This document shows positions 6,650-13,992 of a stretch of 20,353 nt of DNA, one piece after another (positions within the stretch are counted from its first letter, which is position 1; each line of letters opens with the position of its first letter). The DNA lies in the IMG/VR virus record IMGVR_UViG_3300009422_000066, positions 1 to 20,353 of that record; one strand, 5' to 3'. This DNA is from a virus. Under the pieces are notes generated by a model that had not been told where the DNA came from, did not search any database, and saw only the letters and a list, made by a program, of their open reading frames with translations. The position numbers were made by a program, and so were the translations under genes.

Positions 6650-8316
6650 CGAATCTCCGCAGGACACTCAGCAAAAGATATTGAGTGTATCTCTCGCTTT
6701 GTTGTTACCTTAGAGCCAAAGCAGTGATCCTTGTATCCGCTTGGCAGGCGAAATGTTATCTCGTTTACTGTGTCAGGAATTGTTTCCGTGTGTGTAATGT
6801 CCGAGAGAGAAGGCTCATCCAAGGCGTCCGATGATAATAACTTAACAACGGTATTGCCCGCACCCAGATTATCTCCAAAAGCAACTCTAGCGGCTCCAAG
6901 ATTAATTGGCCTTGCGGAATAATAGTGTCGAGAGACCCATTCTGCCTCAAGATAATCGGTACTGGCAGCAAACTTTTTTACAGATCCGCCAGAAACAACG
7001 TACAGTGCATCATCTTTTGTGGAGCTGAATCCTGAATTAACCTCACCGGCTGTATGTTTTGTAAACGCGGCCTTGCCGCCCCGTGGGTCAAAAATAAAAC
7101 CGGTGACACCGTCAACCGCATCGTGAAATGCAACATACTTTCCTTCCCACAAAAACGCCGTAACCGAAGCTGGACTATGAGCTGCGAGCCAACCCTCTGA
7201 AGAAAATAGAGACTCGGTTGCTAACGCTGCGCCGGATGAGGAGACTCTCACTAGCCCTTCCGTACTGCAATAGATCACAGAACCTCCCATGTCTACGGCG
7301 GAGGTGGCGCTGCTAATTGGGTAGGGGACGTTAAGCTCCGTCATAACCATGCCGGCAGGGTCCGCGCCCTGCACAATATATGGCTTTCCTTCAGTCATAA
7401 CTAGCAAGCCTGTTTCAAGAGGCTTAATCGCTGTAATATTATATTGAGTGGTGAGTTGATATCTTTTAGGCCAAGCGTGTGGAAGGAAAGCTTCAGAAAA
7501 ACACACTGTCTGCTCTTTAAATCCAGCGCAAATTCCGTTAGACATCGAACACAGCCCGCTCATTCCGACTGGTGGAGCATTCCAGTCTTGAGAAATCAAC
7601 ACTTCACCCAGCGCGGCGTCCAAGACGGTATCCGTAAACGCAGCAGATGTAGTTGCTGACACTTGGGCCACAAAGCGGAAAGAACCACTAGCGTCTGTTC
7701 TGTATATTCTGTGGTATACAATATTGCGCTGAGCAGCAGAAGAAGCTGCCAGTGTAAGCGCGACAGTTTGATCAGACCTGACATCTAGAATAGCTGTCGG
7801 CACTGAAGGTGGACCCTCTTCACCGAAAGCCGTGTAATGCGTAACCACATAAGCTCTGCTGACAGCCGTTTCTGTCTCGGTTTCCGCAGAGTTTATAGGA
7901 GAAATAGTTTGAGATGGGGTCGCCGCCACAGGTAGACCAAGAAAAAAAGCTGTTGTTGGTGCTGTAGTAGTAGAGACCAGAACAAAAGAACTAGTAGAAT
8001 TATAGCCGTTCGCGTAAACGCGGTTGTGTGCGTCTTCTGCGATAGGACTGTCGATTGCAGTCCAGCTGTCAAAGTTAATGTAATTAAACCATGACCCGTC
8101 ACGGGCTTGAAACAGCAGCTTGCTGCTGCTGGTAGGTGCTGCGGTGCTAGTGCCTCCAGCGATTGTAATAGATGCACTAGCCATCGCCTTAATAGGCCGC
8201 AGTGTTCCTGCATCTAGGTCTGCGTTAACAATAGAGACCGCCATGTCTTCAGGCAGTAGTCGAGGTGATATTTTTTCAGCCATCCCGCGAAACAGACCAA
8301 CTGTAACCGCAACCAT
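6646..8316 (-). CDS. Beta-propeller-like tail or head-closure structural protein
   Basis: 556 aa from the ATG at 8316, with an excellent AAGGAG 6 nt upstream. The N-terminus (MVAVTVGLFRGMAEKISPRL then LPEDMA...NADLDAGTLRPIK) is the pattern of large phage structural proteins that open with 'I..R.LP...A....N.DL..G.LRP'. Residues about 132-240 look like an FN3-type insert (AYVVTHYTAFGEEGPPS, YHRIYRTDASGSFRFV). About 245-450 have repeated beta-blade segments (GICAGFKEQTVCFSEAF, GLLVMTEGKPYIVQG, SVIYCSTEGLVRVSS, KYVAFHDAVDGVTGFIFDP). Possible analogues are the P22 gp10 or T7 gp12 class of tail-closing or nozzle proteins; I cannot distinguish them. It overlaps the J-like gene by 4 nt (ATGA), so the two products may act together. 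Confidence 0.7.
   Translation of the reverse strand: MVAVTVGLFRGMAEKISPRLLPEDMAVSIVNADLDAGTLRPIKAMASASITIAGGTSTAAPTSSSKLLFQARDGSWFNYINFDSWTAIDSPIAEDAHNRVYANGYNSTSSFVLVSTTTAPTTAFFLGLPVAATPSQTISPINSAETETETAVSRAYVVTHYTAFGEEGPPSVPTAILDVRSDQTVALTLAASSAAQRNIVYHRIYRTDASGSFRFVAQVSATTSAAFTDTVLDAALGEVLISQDWNAPPVGMSGLCSMSNGICAGFKEQTVCFSEAFLPHAWPKRYQLTTQYNITAIKPLETGLLVMTEGKPYIVQGADPAGMVMTELNVPYPISSATSAVDMGGSVIYCSTEGLVRVSSSGAALATESLFSSEGWLAAHSPASVTAFLWEGKYVAFHDAVDGVTGFIFDPRGGKAAFTKHTAGEVNSGFSSTKDDALYVVSGGSVKKFAASTDYLEAEWVSRHYYSARPINLGAARVAFGDNLGAGNTVVKLLSSDALDEPSLSDITHTETIPDTVNEITFRLPSGYKDHCFGSKVTTKREIHSISFAECPAEIR
6655..6658 (-). promoter_or_regulatory. Shine-Dalgarno GGAG fixing the J-like fibre start
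   Basis: GGAG followed by ATTCG and the ATG at 6649 on the minus strand, all inside the last codons of the upstream gene. It argues against a longer start at 6667. Confidence 0.6.
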
Positions 8317-8337
8317 ATTTGACTCCTTGTTAAGATT

Positions 8338-8535
8338 CTACTGCGGATCTTCTAGCATTCTAGTCAGCTTGGTTAAAAAAACCTCTCGCGCTACGGTGAT
8401 CTGGTCTAGCTTAAACCGGCAATCAACAGATTGCTGCGCTAAATCGCTGACCTGTCGAACCAAATAGTTTTGCTCGTCACTAAGATTCTCCGTTTCATAT
8501 TCCTTGCCGTTAACCATAATTTTGCTGTTGTTCAT
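8338..8535 (-). CDS. DUF6447-like small protein
   Basis: 65 aa starting MNNSKIMVNGKEYETENLSD. The pattern I-x-V-N-G-K-E-Y-x-x-x-x-L-S-D-E followed by a helical segment with an Arg/Ala/Thr-rich end is what I remember of the DUF6447 family, small proteins of unknown function common in phages of marine bacteria. It is soluble with no membrane segment. It sits 9 nt downstream of the holin-like gene and 21 nt upstream of the propeller-like gene. Family assignment is by motif memory; function unknown. Confidence 0.65.
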   Translation of the reverse strand: MNNSKIMVNGKEYETENLSDEQNYLVRQVSDLAQQSVDCRFKLDQITVAREVFLTKLTRMLEDPQ

Positions 8536-8544
8536 ATTAGTTTC

Positions 8545-8988
8545 TCATTCTTTGTTGCCAAACCTTTTTAGCGCTGCGCCGGCTAGGTCTCCCATAAAAG
8601 GAGCAGCAAAATAAAACCCAAGTATTAGCATGACCGCAGAAACCATTTGCTCTCCAGCAGCATCAGCGATAGCCGCTGAAGCCTGTAGCTGACGCAAAGA
8701 TTCTACGCTGTCGGCCCAAACAGCGAGTATAGACAGCATGGTTGACATCCAGTACATCGCCAGCCAAGTTCCGGTAATCGAAAATGCAATAAGGCGTCTA
8801 GCAAGTCGAGATCCGGTAGATGCTGCAACCCATTCAATAACCATGCTTCTAGCTTTATCTGCGGCTAGAGCCTTAGCGGACGCCTCTTCTTGATCGGTGT
8901 AGAAAGACTCGTCAATAAGATCTTTGGCGGTATCTACCACTTTGGCTAAAGCCTGATCTGAACCAAATAGTTTTCCAAAAAAACTCAT
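8545..8988 (-). CDS. Putative holin, gene-transfer-agent 3TM type
   Basis: 147 aa from the ATG at 8988, 4 nt after the stop of the DUF6127-like gene. A GTG at 9021 gives 11 more residues but overlaps that gene. The N-terminal half is soluble and charged (MSFFGKLFGSDQALAKVVDT onward). Residues about 60-91 (GSRLARRLIAFSITGTWLAM, then a hydrophobic stretch) and about 115-131 (VSAVMLILGFYFAAPF) are membrane segments, followed by a Lys/Arg tail. This layout fits the 'holin of 3TMs, for gene-transfer release' family. Its expected role is to permeabilise the inner membrane at lysis. No Shine-Dalgarno is evident, so translation may be coupled. Moderately sure of the family. Confidence 0.65.
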   Translation of the reverse strand: MSFFGKLFGSDQALAKVVDTAKDLIDESFYTDQEEASAKALAADKARSMVIEWVAASTGSRLARRLIAFSITGTWLAMYWMSTMLSILAVWADSVESLRQLQASAAIADAAGEQMVSAVMLILGFYFAAPFMGDLAGAALKRFGNKE

Positions 8989-8992
8989 AATA

Positions 8993-9268
8993 TTACTGCG
9001 TCCAATTTTTAAACCAAACACCAGTGACTAAAGCGCCAAGCAGTGCCACCGTAAGAACCTTAATCACCGTATGTGCAACAGATCTTCTAACCTCTCTCCA
9101 TGAATCTAACAAGCCGCGCAGTTCTTTTAGGTCATGTATGGCTTCATCATCATGCAGTCCGACATTTTGCAGCGCCTCTTTAGCGCCAGCCAACGCAGCT
9201 CTTTTAATTACGTCTTCAAGATCATCTGTTGACCTTCTGTCATATATCTGGACCACTGTCTTCTCCAT
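8993..9268 (-). CDS. DUF6127-like membrane-anchored protein
   Basis: 91 aa from the ATG at 9268 (MEKTVVQIYDRRSTDDLEDV). A GTG at 9310 would add 14 residues and overlap the upstream gene by 22 nt; neither start has a strong Shine-Dalgarno. The middle reads DLKELRGLLDSWREVRRSVA and is followed by a single C-terminal membrane helix (about residues 67-85) and a short polar tail. This D-L-R/K-x-L-R-x-L-L-x-x-W-R-E-x-R-R plus TM layout matches DUF6127, found in phages and gene-transfer-agent-like clusters beside holins. An antiholin or lysis-accessory role is possible; the evidence for that is location only. Confidence 0.65.
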   Translation of the reverse strand: MEKTVVQIYDRRSTDDLEDVIKRAALAGAKEALQNVGLHDDEAIHDLKELRGLLDSWREVRRSVAHTVIKVLTVALLGALVTGVWFKNWTQ

Positions 9269-9288
9269 CGCAGAATTAGTCAGCAAAG

Positions 9289-9582
9289 CTATCCGCTTAT
9301 CTTCGCCCACACAAAAAACGCTGGTATTCCGACAATCAGAAGAGGCAATACTACCGCGTACAAATGTCCCATAAAATATGCACTAGCCCTGCATGATTCC
9401 ACAAACAAATCAGTATAGCTGTGCGTGTCAGGTGCATTTTTAAATCGCAGCCAGCTGGGCTTCATGGCAGTCTTTAGTATTCTATACTCAGACCCAAGCT
9501 TCCCTAGATTCCGCCTGAAACCATCTTTGCCTACATAGTCATCGGTAAATAATTTTGTGATCCAGACCTTAAACTTTTTCAT
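9289..9582 (-). CDS. Small single-TM protein of unknown function
   Basis: 97 aa, MKKFKVWITKLFTDDYVGKD onward, with AAAGGA 8 nt before the ATG at 9582. The first 60 residues are basic and probably cytoplasmic. Residues about 74-93 (LYAVVLPLLIVGIPAFFVWA) form one membrane helix near the C-terminus, so it is a tail-anchored-like protein. No signal peptidase or lipobox motif is visible, and no family is recognised. It begins the run of three membrane proteins after the tail fibre, hence a possible part in lysis or superinfection exclusion, inferred from context. Confidence 0.65.
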   Translation of the reverse strand: MKKFKVWITKLFTDDYVGKDGFRRNLGKLGSEYRILKTAMKPSWLRFKNAPDTHSYTDLFVESCRASAYFMGHLYAVVLPLLIVGIPAFFVWAKISG

Positions 9583-9617
9583 GTCGAATATCCTTTGAAG
9601 TTTACAATTCCTGACAT
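9579..9617 (-). CDS. Possible 12-codon leader ORF coupled to the small membrane protein
   Basis: Between the fibre stop and the ATG at 9582, the minus strand has AGGAG, 9 nt, then ATG and 12 codons (MSGIVNFKGYST). The stop TGA overlaps the next start as ATGA. Both signal and overlap are what a real coupled mini-gene would show, but the length is so short that chance cannot be excluded. Confidence 0.25.
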   Translation of the reverse strand: MSGIVNFKGYST

Positions 9618-9632
9618 CTAATTTAACTCCTA

Positions 9633-12600
9633 TTAACCTATATCAGCGTACTGATATGTACAGACATGCGTTTGCACATGATCAGTAGCTCCGGTTGTTG
9701 AACCGTTAGTAAGGATAAAATTAACAGTCGCCGTTTGAGGGGCGGCCAACCACTCTAGATACCCACTACCATCAAGCGTAAGAGTAGGGTACAGGTAGTC
9801 ATGGTTGGCAAGAGAAGGTGGGGTCGCATCTGTTTTACCTATAATCTCGCTTATGAAGTGACTAGTGCTAAAGAGCGACGGCAGCGGCCCCAAGCTGACA
9901 AAATATTTACACATGCTGGAATACGGGTAGTTGAGACCGCCGAGAACCAGTACGCCTGTGGTTAGAATAGTAAATTCACCAGCGTATTTTAAGGTGTTGG
10001 TTTGGTTATTTAACCAACTGAATGTCATTGCCGTTTTCGGTTCGTGGTTGCCCGAACCATCAAGCGTTGTTGTGATTGTGGCTTTCTGAGATAGGTTAAA
10101 CGGACCCGCAGGTACTACAGAGTTGCCCTGACTGATATTGCCCGAAGAGTCTGTTATTACATAAGCGGATGTTGCGGGAGCGGCAATAGTCCCTGCTGCT
10201 GCCGTTAATTTAAGAGGCCCATCTATTTCTACATTTCCAGCAGCCCTAGTAGCTGTACTACAATTATTGTTCTTCAGCGTGTACGGGTGCTTATTTGCTG
10301 CCCTGCCGTTAATTGTTGTATTGCCAGCCAGCATATCCCATGCGTCATTAATTGGAGTCGATGAATTGGATTCGCCCAGAAGCTCCTTCGCCCCTATTTC
10401 TCCAAATAAATTTGTGGCATCTCCATCGAAATGTATGCCATCTCCTTGGTGCGCTAGTCCTGTCGAGCTGACATACGAAAAGAAGCTACCGCCCTTTACG
10501 GCCAGAGCTGAAGCGCCGTTCCATTTGTACGGTGGAAATAAGATAGGGTTATTGTTGGCATCGACTGGTGGCAAAGGGTTTGTTGGATTATCAAGCCTGT
10601 TAAAGTGGTCGTGTATATCGTATACAAATACTCTTGTGCGATAGTCCTCAAACCACTTCGTGTTAGAATCCTTCATAGAAGCAAGCCAGTCTGTGGCCCA
10701 AGAATTTGCGTCTTTTGTTGCATTAAACAAAGGGTCTGCGTCCGACTCACCTTGCATGATGTTTAAAATGTCAGGTGACGTTATTCCCCACTCAGACAAC
10801 TCCTGTGTTGCAAGCACTGCTGTCATCTGGGTGTTTAGTGTTCCGTAAGTAGAACCACTGGTACTGTCCCAGTAGTCAGAATTGCCACCATCCCTACTAA
10901 CCTGTAGCACATAAACATTCCGTCCAGACTTTTCGGCAATATACTCAGCCATAGCAAGATGTATGTTGCCTACATTGCCGCCTTTATAACCAATATAGTC
11001 AGTGCCGAGGGAGGGAAGCAAGGCTGTGGGATAATCAGCTTTTACGGTGCTAAATAACCGATTTGGCTTTATCCAATCTAATGCTGTTTGAGGAACATTT
11101 GTGTCTCCCACGGTGGCCCAATCTTTCACTAGGTTGTTTGTGTAAAGACCAGCACTGGTTTCATCCAAACCCGCGCTGTTGCTCTGACCTGTTCCAACAA
11201 TAAATATTGGCCGACCAGCAGGAAACTGAGCTAACCAGTCCAAATCAATATTAGGGGTAGTGCCATCCCTTGGAGCTTTTACAGGCATCTCTAAGCACAG
11301 TCGCGCTGTGTCTTGACCTATTTTAATATTCGATATCGTGTTGGGGTGGATATAGTCTTGTGTACCGTAAACATTCTGTACTCTTGACCCACTAGTTCCT
11401 ACTTTAAAGCCTGTTATGCCTCCAAAAGGGCTTGGGACGGTTCTGTACAGCGTACCAGTGACATTAGAAAAACGATTTAAACCATCAAAGTTTTTCCAAG
11501 CTTCTGCTCCTCCGCCTGCCAATTCAGACCCAGCAGGTGTGTCAATAGAAAACCAGCGAGTGTGTTGGTTTTTAGCCCAGCCGCCGCCAGCAACCGCAGC
11601 AACGCCTCCGTCACCAGCAGCTTCGTTAAGAGCCGGATCACTGGTAGTCCCTTCTGCGGCCTGCGTAAAAGCAAGCATATTTTCAACATATCTCTGGCTA
11701 GCTCTTTCCAGATTTCTAAAATTATTGTTATTTTCCCAGCTGCTTGCAACGATAGTACGAGAAGCATCACCTTGACCGAGGGTATCACCGCAAAAATCGA
11801 CATAAGAGAGGTTGGGAAATGCAGCAGGCATGCCAGCTGTGCCAGCTTGTATAGATGCAAGCGCATTGGCTAGTGCTGTGGTATGCCAGTACCACATGTT
11901 GTTATTCGCTGTTTCTCCACTGGAGATCGCATAGTTAGAATCTGAGCTTGCACTAATAGTGCCTATGCCAGCCGTTATTAAGGAAGGGTGAACCAAATCA
12001 CTGGTTGCCCCGCTAAGTGTCGTTAAGACAAGAAGCACTGTCCCACCAAAAATTTCTTGAAGCTCATTTGCGGCTGCAAGGGCTGGAGACCCTCGTTGAC
12101 CTTTAACATATCCTGTCATCCTCCCTGCATAAGAAGGAACGCTGGGGTCTGTCAGGTCAGGAATAATAGGCGTAGCACTGTGATCGGCTGTTTGCCAAGA
12201 CGCAGTTTGGGTGTCAATGTCAGAAGCCTGCCAGATTAATACATTGGGATTAGCAACCAAGGGTACGTCTGGCTCTTCCGTGAGAAACCCTGCGCTATTA
12301 CTATTTCCAACCCACGATACGACAATTGGTTCTCCGACAGACTTAGAGGGCCATACGTCTAAAACTGACTTGACAGCCACATAATCTTCTACCAACCCCG
12401 CTGTCATTCTTAACTCAAACGTATCACCGACACCAAACGCAAGAGCTGTAGTCCCTTGCTGAGATCGCACTATCGTTGCCGTGTTACCAGTGATAGCTGT
12501 AATCTTAACAATCTCGTTATCAGATGGGGTAGCCGTCTTGGCTATCGTTGCATAGGTGTAATCCCCAGCACCCAGCGAAGGAAAAGCGCTCAGGCTGACG

Positions 12601-12677
12601 CACTCAGCAGTCGGACTACTGGCCGACAAGATATTTGACAAGAGTGTGCTTGCGTTGTTAGAGAATTTTACAGCCAT
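9633..12677 (-). CDS. Tail fibre/spike with two tandem SGNH-type carbohydrate esterase domains
   Basis: 1014 aa from the ATG at 12677, with AAGGGG 7 nt upstream. Residues 1-105 look like the fibre N-terminal attachment domain common in phages (GNTATIVRSQQGTTA, GVGDTFELRMTAGLVEDY). About 117-465 and 488-765 are two SGNH hydrolase-like domains. The first has GNSNSAG (124-130) and DYIH (441-444); the second has GQSNSAG (497-503), MQGESDA (641-647) and DGIH (746-749). Block I Ser with a late D-x-x-H is the catalytic arrangement of SGNH esterases; GQSN plus QGES resembles the sialate O-acetylesterase/CE6-like group. Residues 765-1014 are beta-rich, perhaps for trimerisation or receptor binding. 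Expected role: binding and de-esterifying (for example deacetylating) host surface polysaccharide. Substrate unknown. Confidence 0.8.
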   Translation of the reverse strand: MAVKFSNNASTLLSNILSASSPTAECVSLSAFPSLGAGDYTYATIAKTATPSDNEIVKITAITGNTATIVRSQQGTTALAFGVGDTFELRMTAGLVEDYVAVKSVLDVWPSKSVGEPIVVSWVGNSNSAGFLTEEPDVPLVANPNVLIWQASDIDTQTASWQTADHSATPIIPDLTDPSVPSYAGRMTGYVKGQRGSPALAAANELQEIFGGTVLLVLTTLSGATSDLVHPSLITAGIGTISASSDSNYAISSGETANNNMWYWHTTALANALASIQAGTAGMPAAFPNLSYVDFCGDTLGQGDASRTIVASSWENNNNFRNLERASQRYVENMLAFTQAAEGTTSDPALNEAAGDGGVAAVAGGGWAKNQHTRWFSIDTPAGSELAGGGAEAWKNFDGLNRFSNVTGTLYRTVPSPFGGITGFKVGTSGSRVQNVYGTQDYIHPNTISNIKIGQDTARLCLEMPVKAPRDGTTPNIDLDWLAQFPAGRPIFIVGTGQSNSAGLDETSAGLYTNNLVKDWATVGDTNVPQTALDWIKPNRLFSTVKADYPTALLPSLGTDYIGYKGGNVGNIHLAMAEYIAEKSGRNVYVLQVSRDGGNSDYWDSTSGSTYGTLNTQMTAVLATQELSEWGITSPDILNIMQGESDADPLFNATKDANSWATDWLASMKDSNTKWFEDYRTRVFVYDIHDHFNRLDNPTNPLPPVDANNNPILFPPYKWNGASALAVKGGSFFSYVSSTGLAHQGDGIHFDGDATNLFGEIGAKELLGESNSSTPINDAWDMLAGNTTINGRAANKHPYTLKNNNCSTATRAAGNVEIDGPLKLTAAAGTIAAPATSAYVITDSSGNISQGNSVVPAGPFNLSQKATITTTLDGSGNHEPKTAMTFSWLNNQTNTLKYAGEFTILTTGVLVLGGLNYPYSSMCKYFVSLGPLPSLFSTSHFISEIIGKTDATPPSLANHDYLYPTLTLDGSGYLEWLAAPQTATVNFILTNGSTTGATDHVQTHVCTYQYADIG

Positions 12678-12688
12678 CTGACAGCCCC

Positions 12689-13120
12689 TTAGCTTGCTTG
12701 TACGGTCCAGACTATAGTCAAAGCGTCTGACGCGGATTTATTAACAACAGGAAACACCGTCCTGCACAGCATGCTTCCACCGGAAGCTGCGTTTAGTAAT
12801 GCCGCTTCAGTAATTGCGCTGTTAGACGCAGGAGTGCCAGCAGGAAACTGGGTAGTATAAGTGACAACTGCGCCAGCAACAGATGAGCTGATAAGCGCTA
12901 TTCTAGCCACTTCTGTTTCTGCCGCCGTATTGGCAACAACAGCCGCCGTGGTGCCTGTGCCGATTGCCATGTGACTCATGACGGCAGTTGAGTTACTCTG
13001 CATGCGAGCGGCGACAAATTCTTTTCCTGCCGTTACAACCAGATTTGGAATCTCTCGGACTACCTCGTTGTTTAAATAAACGCAGAGCCTTCCTGTCAAG
13101 GTTAAATTGTCGCTGTGCAT
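12689..13120 (-). CDS. Putative tail/fibre-associated structural protein
   Basis: 143 aa from the ATG at 13120, with AAGGAG 7 nt upstream. It contains MAIGTGTTAAVVANTAAETE (about residues 50-69), a strand with VVTYTTQFPAG, then SAITEAALLNAASGGSMLCR and TVFPVVNKSASDALTIVWTV near the C-terminus. I recall this 'hxIGTGTT...ETE...F.AG...I.EAxLxNA..GG.MLxRTVFP...K...D.L.I.WTV' pattern from phage structural proteins encoded beside tail fibres. Its precise place in the virion is not known to me. It lies 11 nt upstream of the esterase fibre, so it may be a fibre adaptor. Confidence 0.65.
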   Translation of the reverse strand: MHSDNLTLTGRLCVYLNNEVVREIPNLVVTAGKEFVAARMQSNSTAVMSHMAIGTGTTAAVVANTAAETEVARIALISSSVAGAVVTYTTQFPAGTPASNSAITEAALLNAASGGSMLCRTVFPVVNKSASDALTIVWTVQAS

Positions 13121-13131
13121 AACTGTTCTCC

Positions 13132-13608
13132 TTATGCGTTAAAATTAGAGCTGTTAATTATCGATTCATTAAAGACTGAGCTGCTTGACCCAGACGAAAG
13201 GAATTGTAAGCAAACATCTGCCAGCCCCATACTGTCAGTCAAGGAAGATGCAAACCCAACCGATATGGAGGCATTGTCGCTAAACGAAAAATCATCGACT
13301 TGGCCCATTTGAAAGTTTGCCGAAAAATTGTCCAATAGGTCATAGCCCACTAAAATCGAATCTGACACAACAAGCGCGGCGGTGACTGACACTGCGTCAT
13401 TAATTACCGTGGCTTCCGCTAAGGGCGCTAATCCAAAGTTGAGACTCAACGTATCTACGGCAAAAAAGGTGTCATTATTCTGTTGAAAAGCCATATATGC
13501 ATTTTGTGTTACAACAGCCTGAAGAGATGACTGCGATGACGATACACTCAGTTCTAGTACAGAAACCGTGGTGGCAAGATTTACTTTAGTCCATATCGCC
13601 CTTAGCAT
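13132..13608 (-). CDS. Small beta-repeat protein of the tail cluster, unknown function
   Basis: 158 aa. Its ATG at 13608 overlaps the TAA of the upstream gene by 1 nt (TAATG). The protein is rich in Ser, Asp, Val and Leu with no membrane segment. Residues 52-118 contain four copies of D-x-h-S-h with alternating hydrophobic residues: DTLSLNFGL at 52, DAVSVTAAL at 71, DNFSANFQM at 93 and DNASISVGF at 111. They are spaced about 18-22 residues apart, as in an elongated beta-solenoid or stacked hairpins. The C-terminus is Ser/Asn-rich. No family recognised. A fibre or fibre-linker role is suggested by composition and location. Confidence 0.65.
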   Translation of the reverse strand: MLRAIWTKVNLATTVSVLELSVSSSQSSLQAVVTQNAYMAFQQNNDTFFAVDTLSLNFGLAPLAEATVINDAVSVTAALVVSDSILVGYDLLDNFSANFQMGQVDDFSFSDNASISVGFASSLTDSMGLADVCLQFLSSGSSSSVFNESIINSSNFNA

Positions 13609-13982
13609 TAGTCAAAGCCATTCCTAACCTTCATCTTTAAAAGATCAGGGACCGTATGCTTTGCACCGTTATAATAGTTAACCTCAATCTCACCCTCAAA
13701 CAGCCCTGCCGTGCTAAGCGTACCTTCAGGAAAAATTAGTATCGCTTCGCCTTGAGCGCCGTTTAGCACAGTAAAAGATAAAGTAGACGAGACCAGTAGC
13801 GATCCTATAGGTCTCATTCTCATAACAACTGTCGCATTACTGAGATTGACAGGCGACCACGTTTCTGAGTTTTCTTCGTCAAGTATCTTGCCGGCAGCAG
13901 CCAGACTGGAGTCTTTTAAATTCAAAGTAAGCTGCGGAAGGGTGTCGCCGGTTACTAGGTTAATTGTCTGAAAATAAGCCAT
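13608..13982 (-). CDS. BppU-N-like immunoglobulin-type domain protein
   Basis: 124 aa from the ATG at 13982, with AGAGGAG 5 nt upstream. The order GDTLPQLTLNLKDS (12-25), NLSNATVVMRMRP (46-58), an all-beta middle with GAQGEAILIFP (75-85), GLFEGEIEVNYYNG (93-106), and TVPDLLKMKVRNGF (110-123) is that of the N-terminal Ig-like domain of lactococcal phage baseplate upper protein (BppU_N). Here the domain stands alone. It widely serves to attach fibres or baseplate parts, so this small protein may link the fibres to the tail. Context agrees: it lies between the head-tail adaptors and the fibre. Confidence 0.7.
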   Translation of the reverse strand: MAYFQTINLVTGDTLPQLTLNLKDSSLAAAGKILDEENSETWSPVNLSNATVVMRMRPIGSLLVSSTLSFTVLNGAQGEAILIFPEGTLSTAGLFEGEIEVNYYNGAKHTVPDLLKMKVRNGFD

Positions 13983-13992
13983 TGCCGCTCCT

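Noticed and set aside
10267-12638. Several plus-strand ORFs of 60-125 aa within the esterase fibre gene
   Set aside because: Antisense shadows of a long coding frame with recognisable domains; unnatural composition and no start signals.
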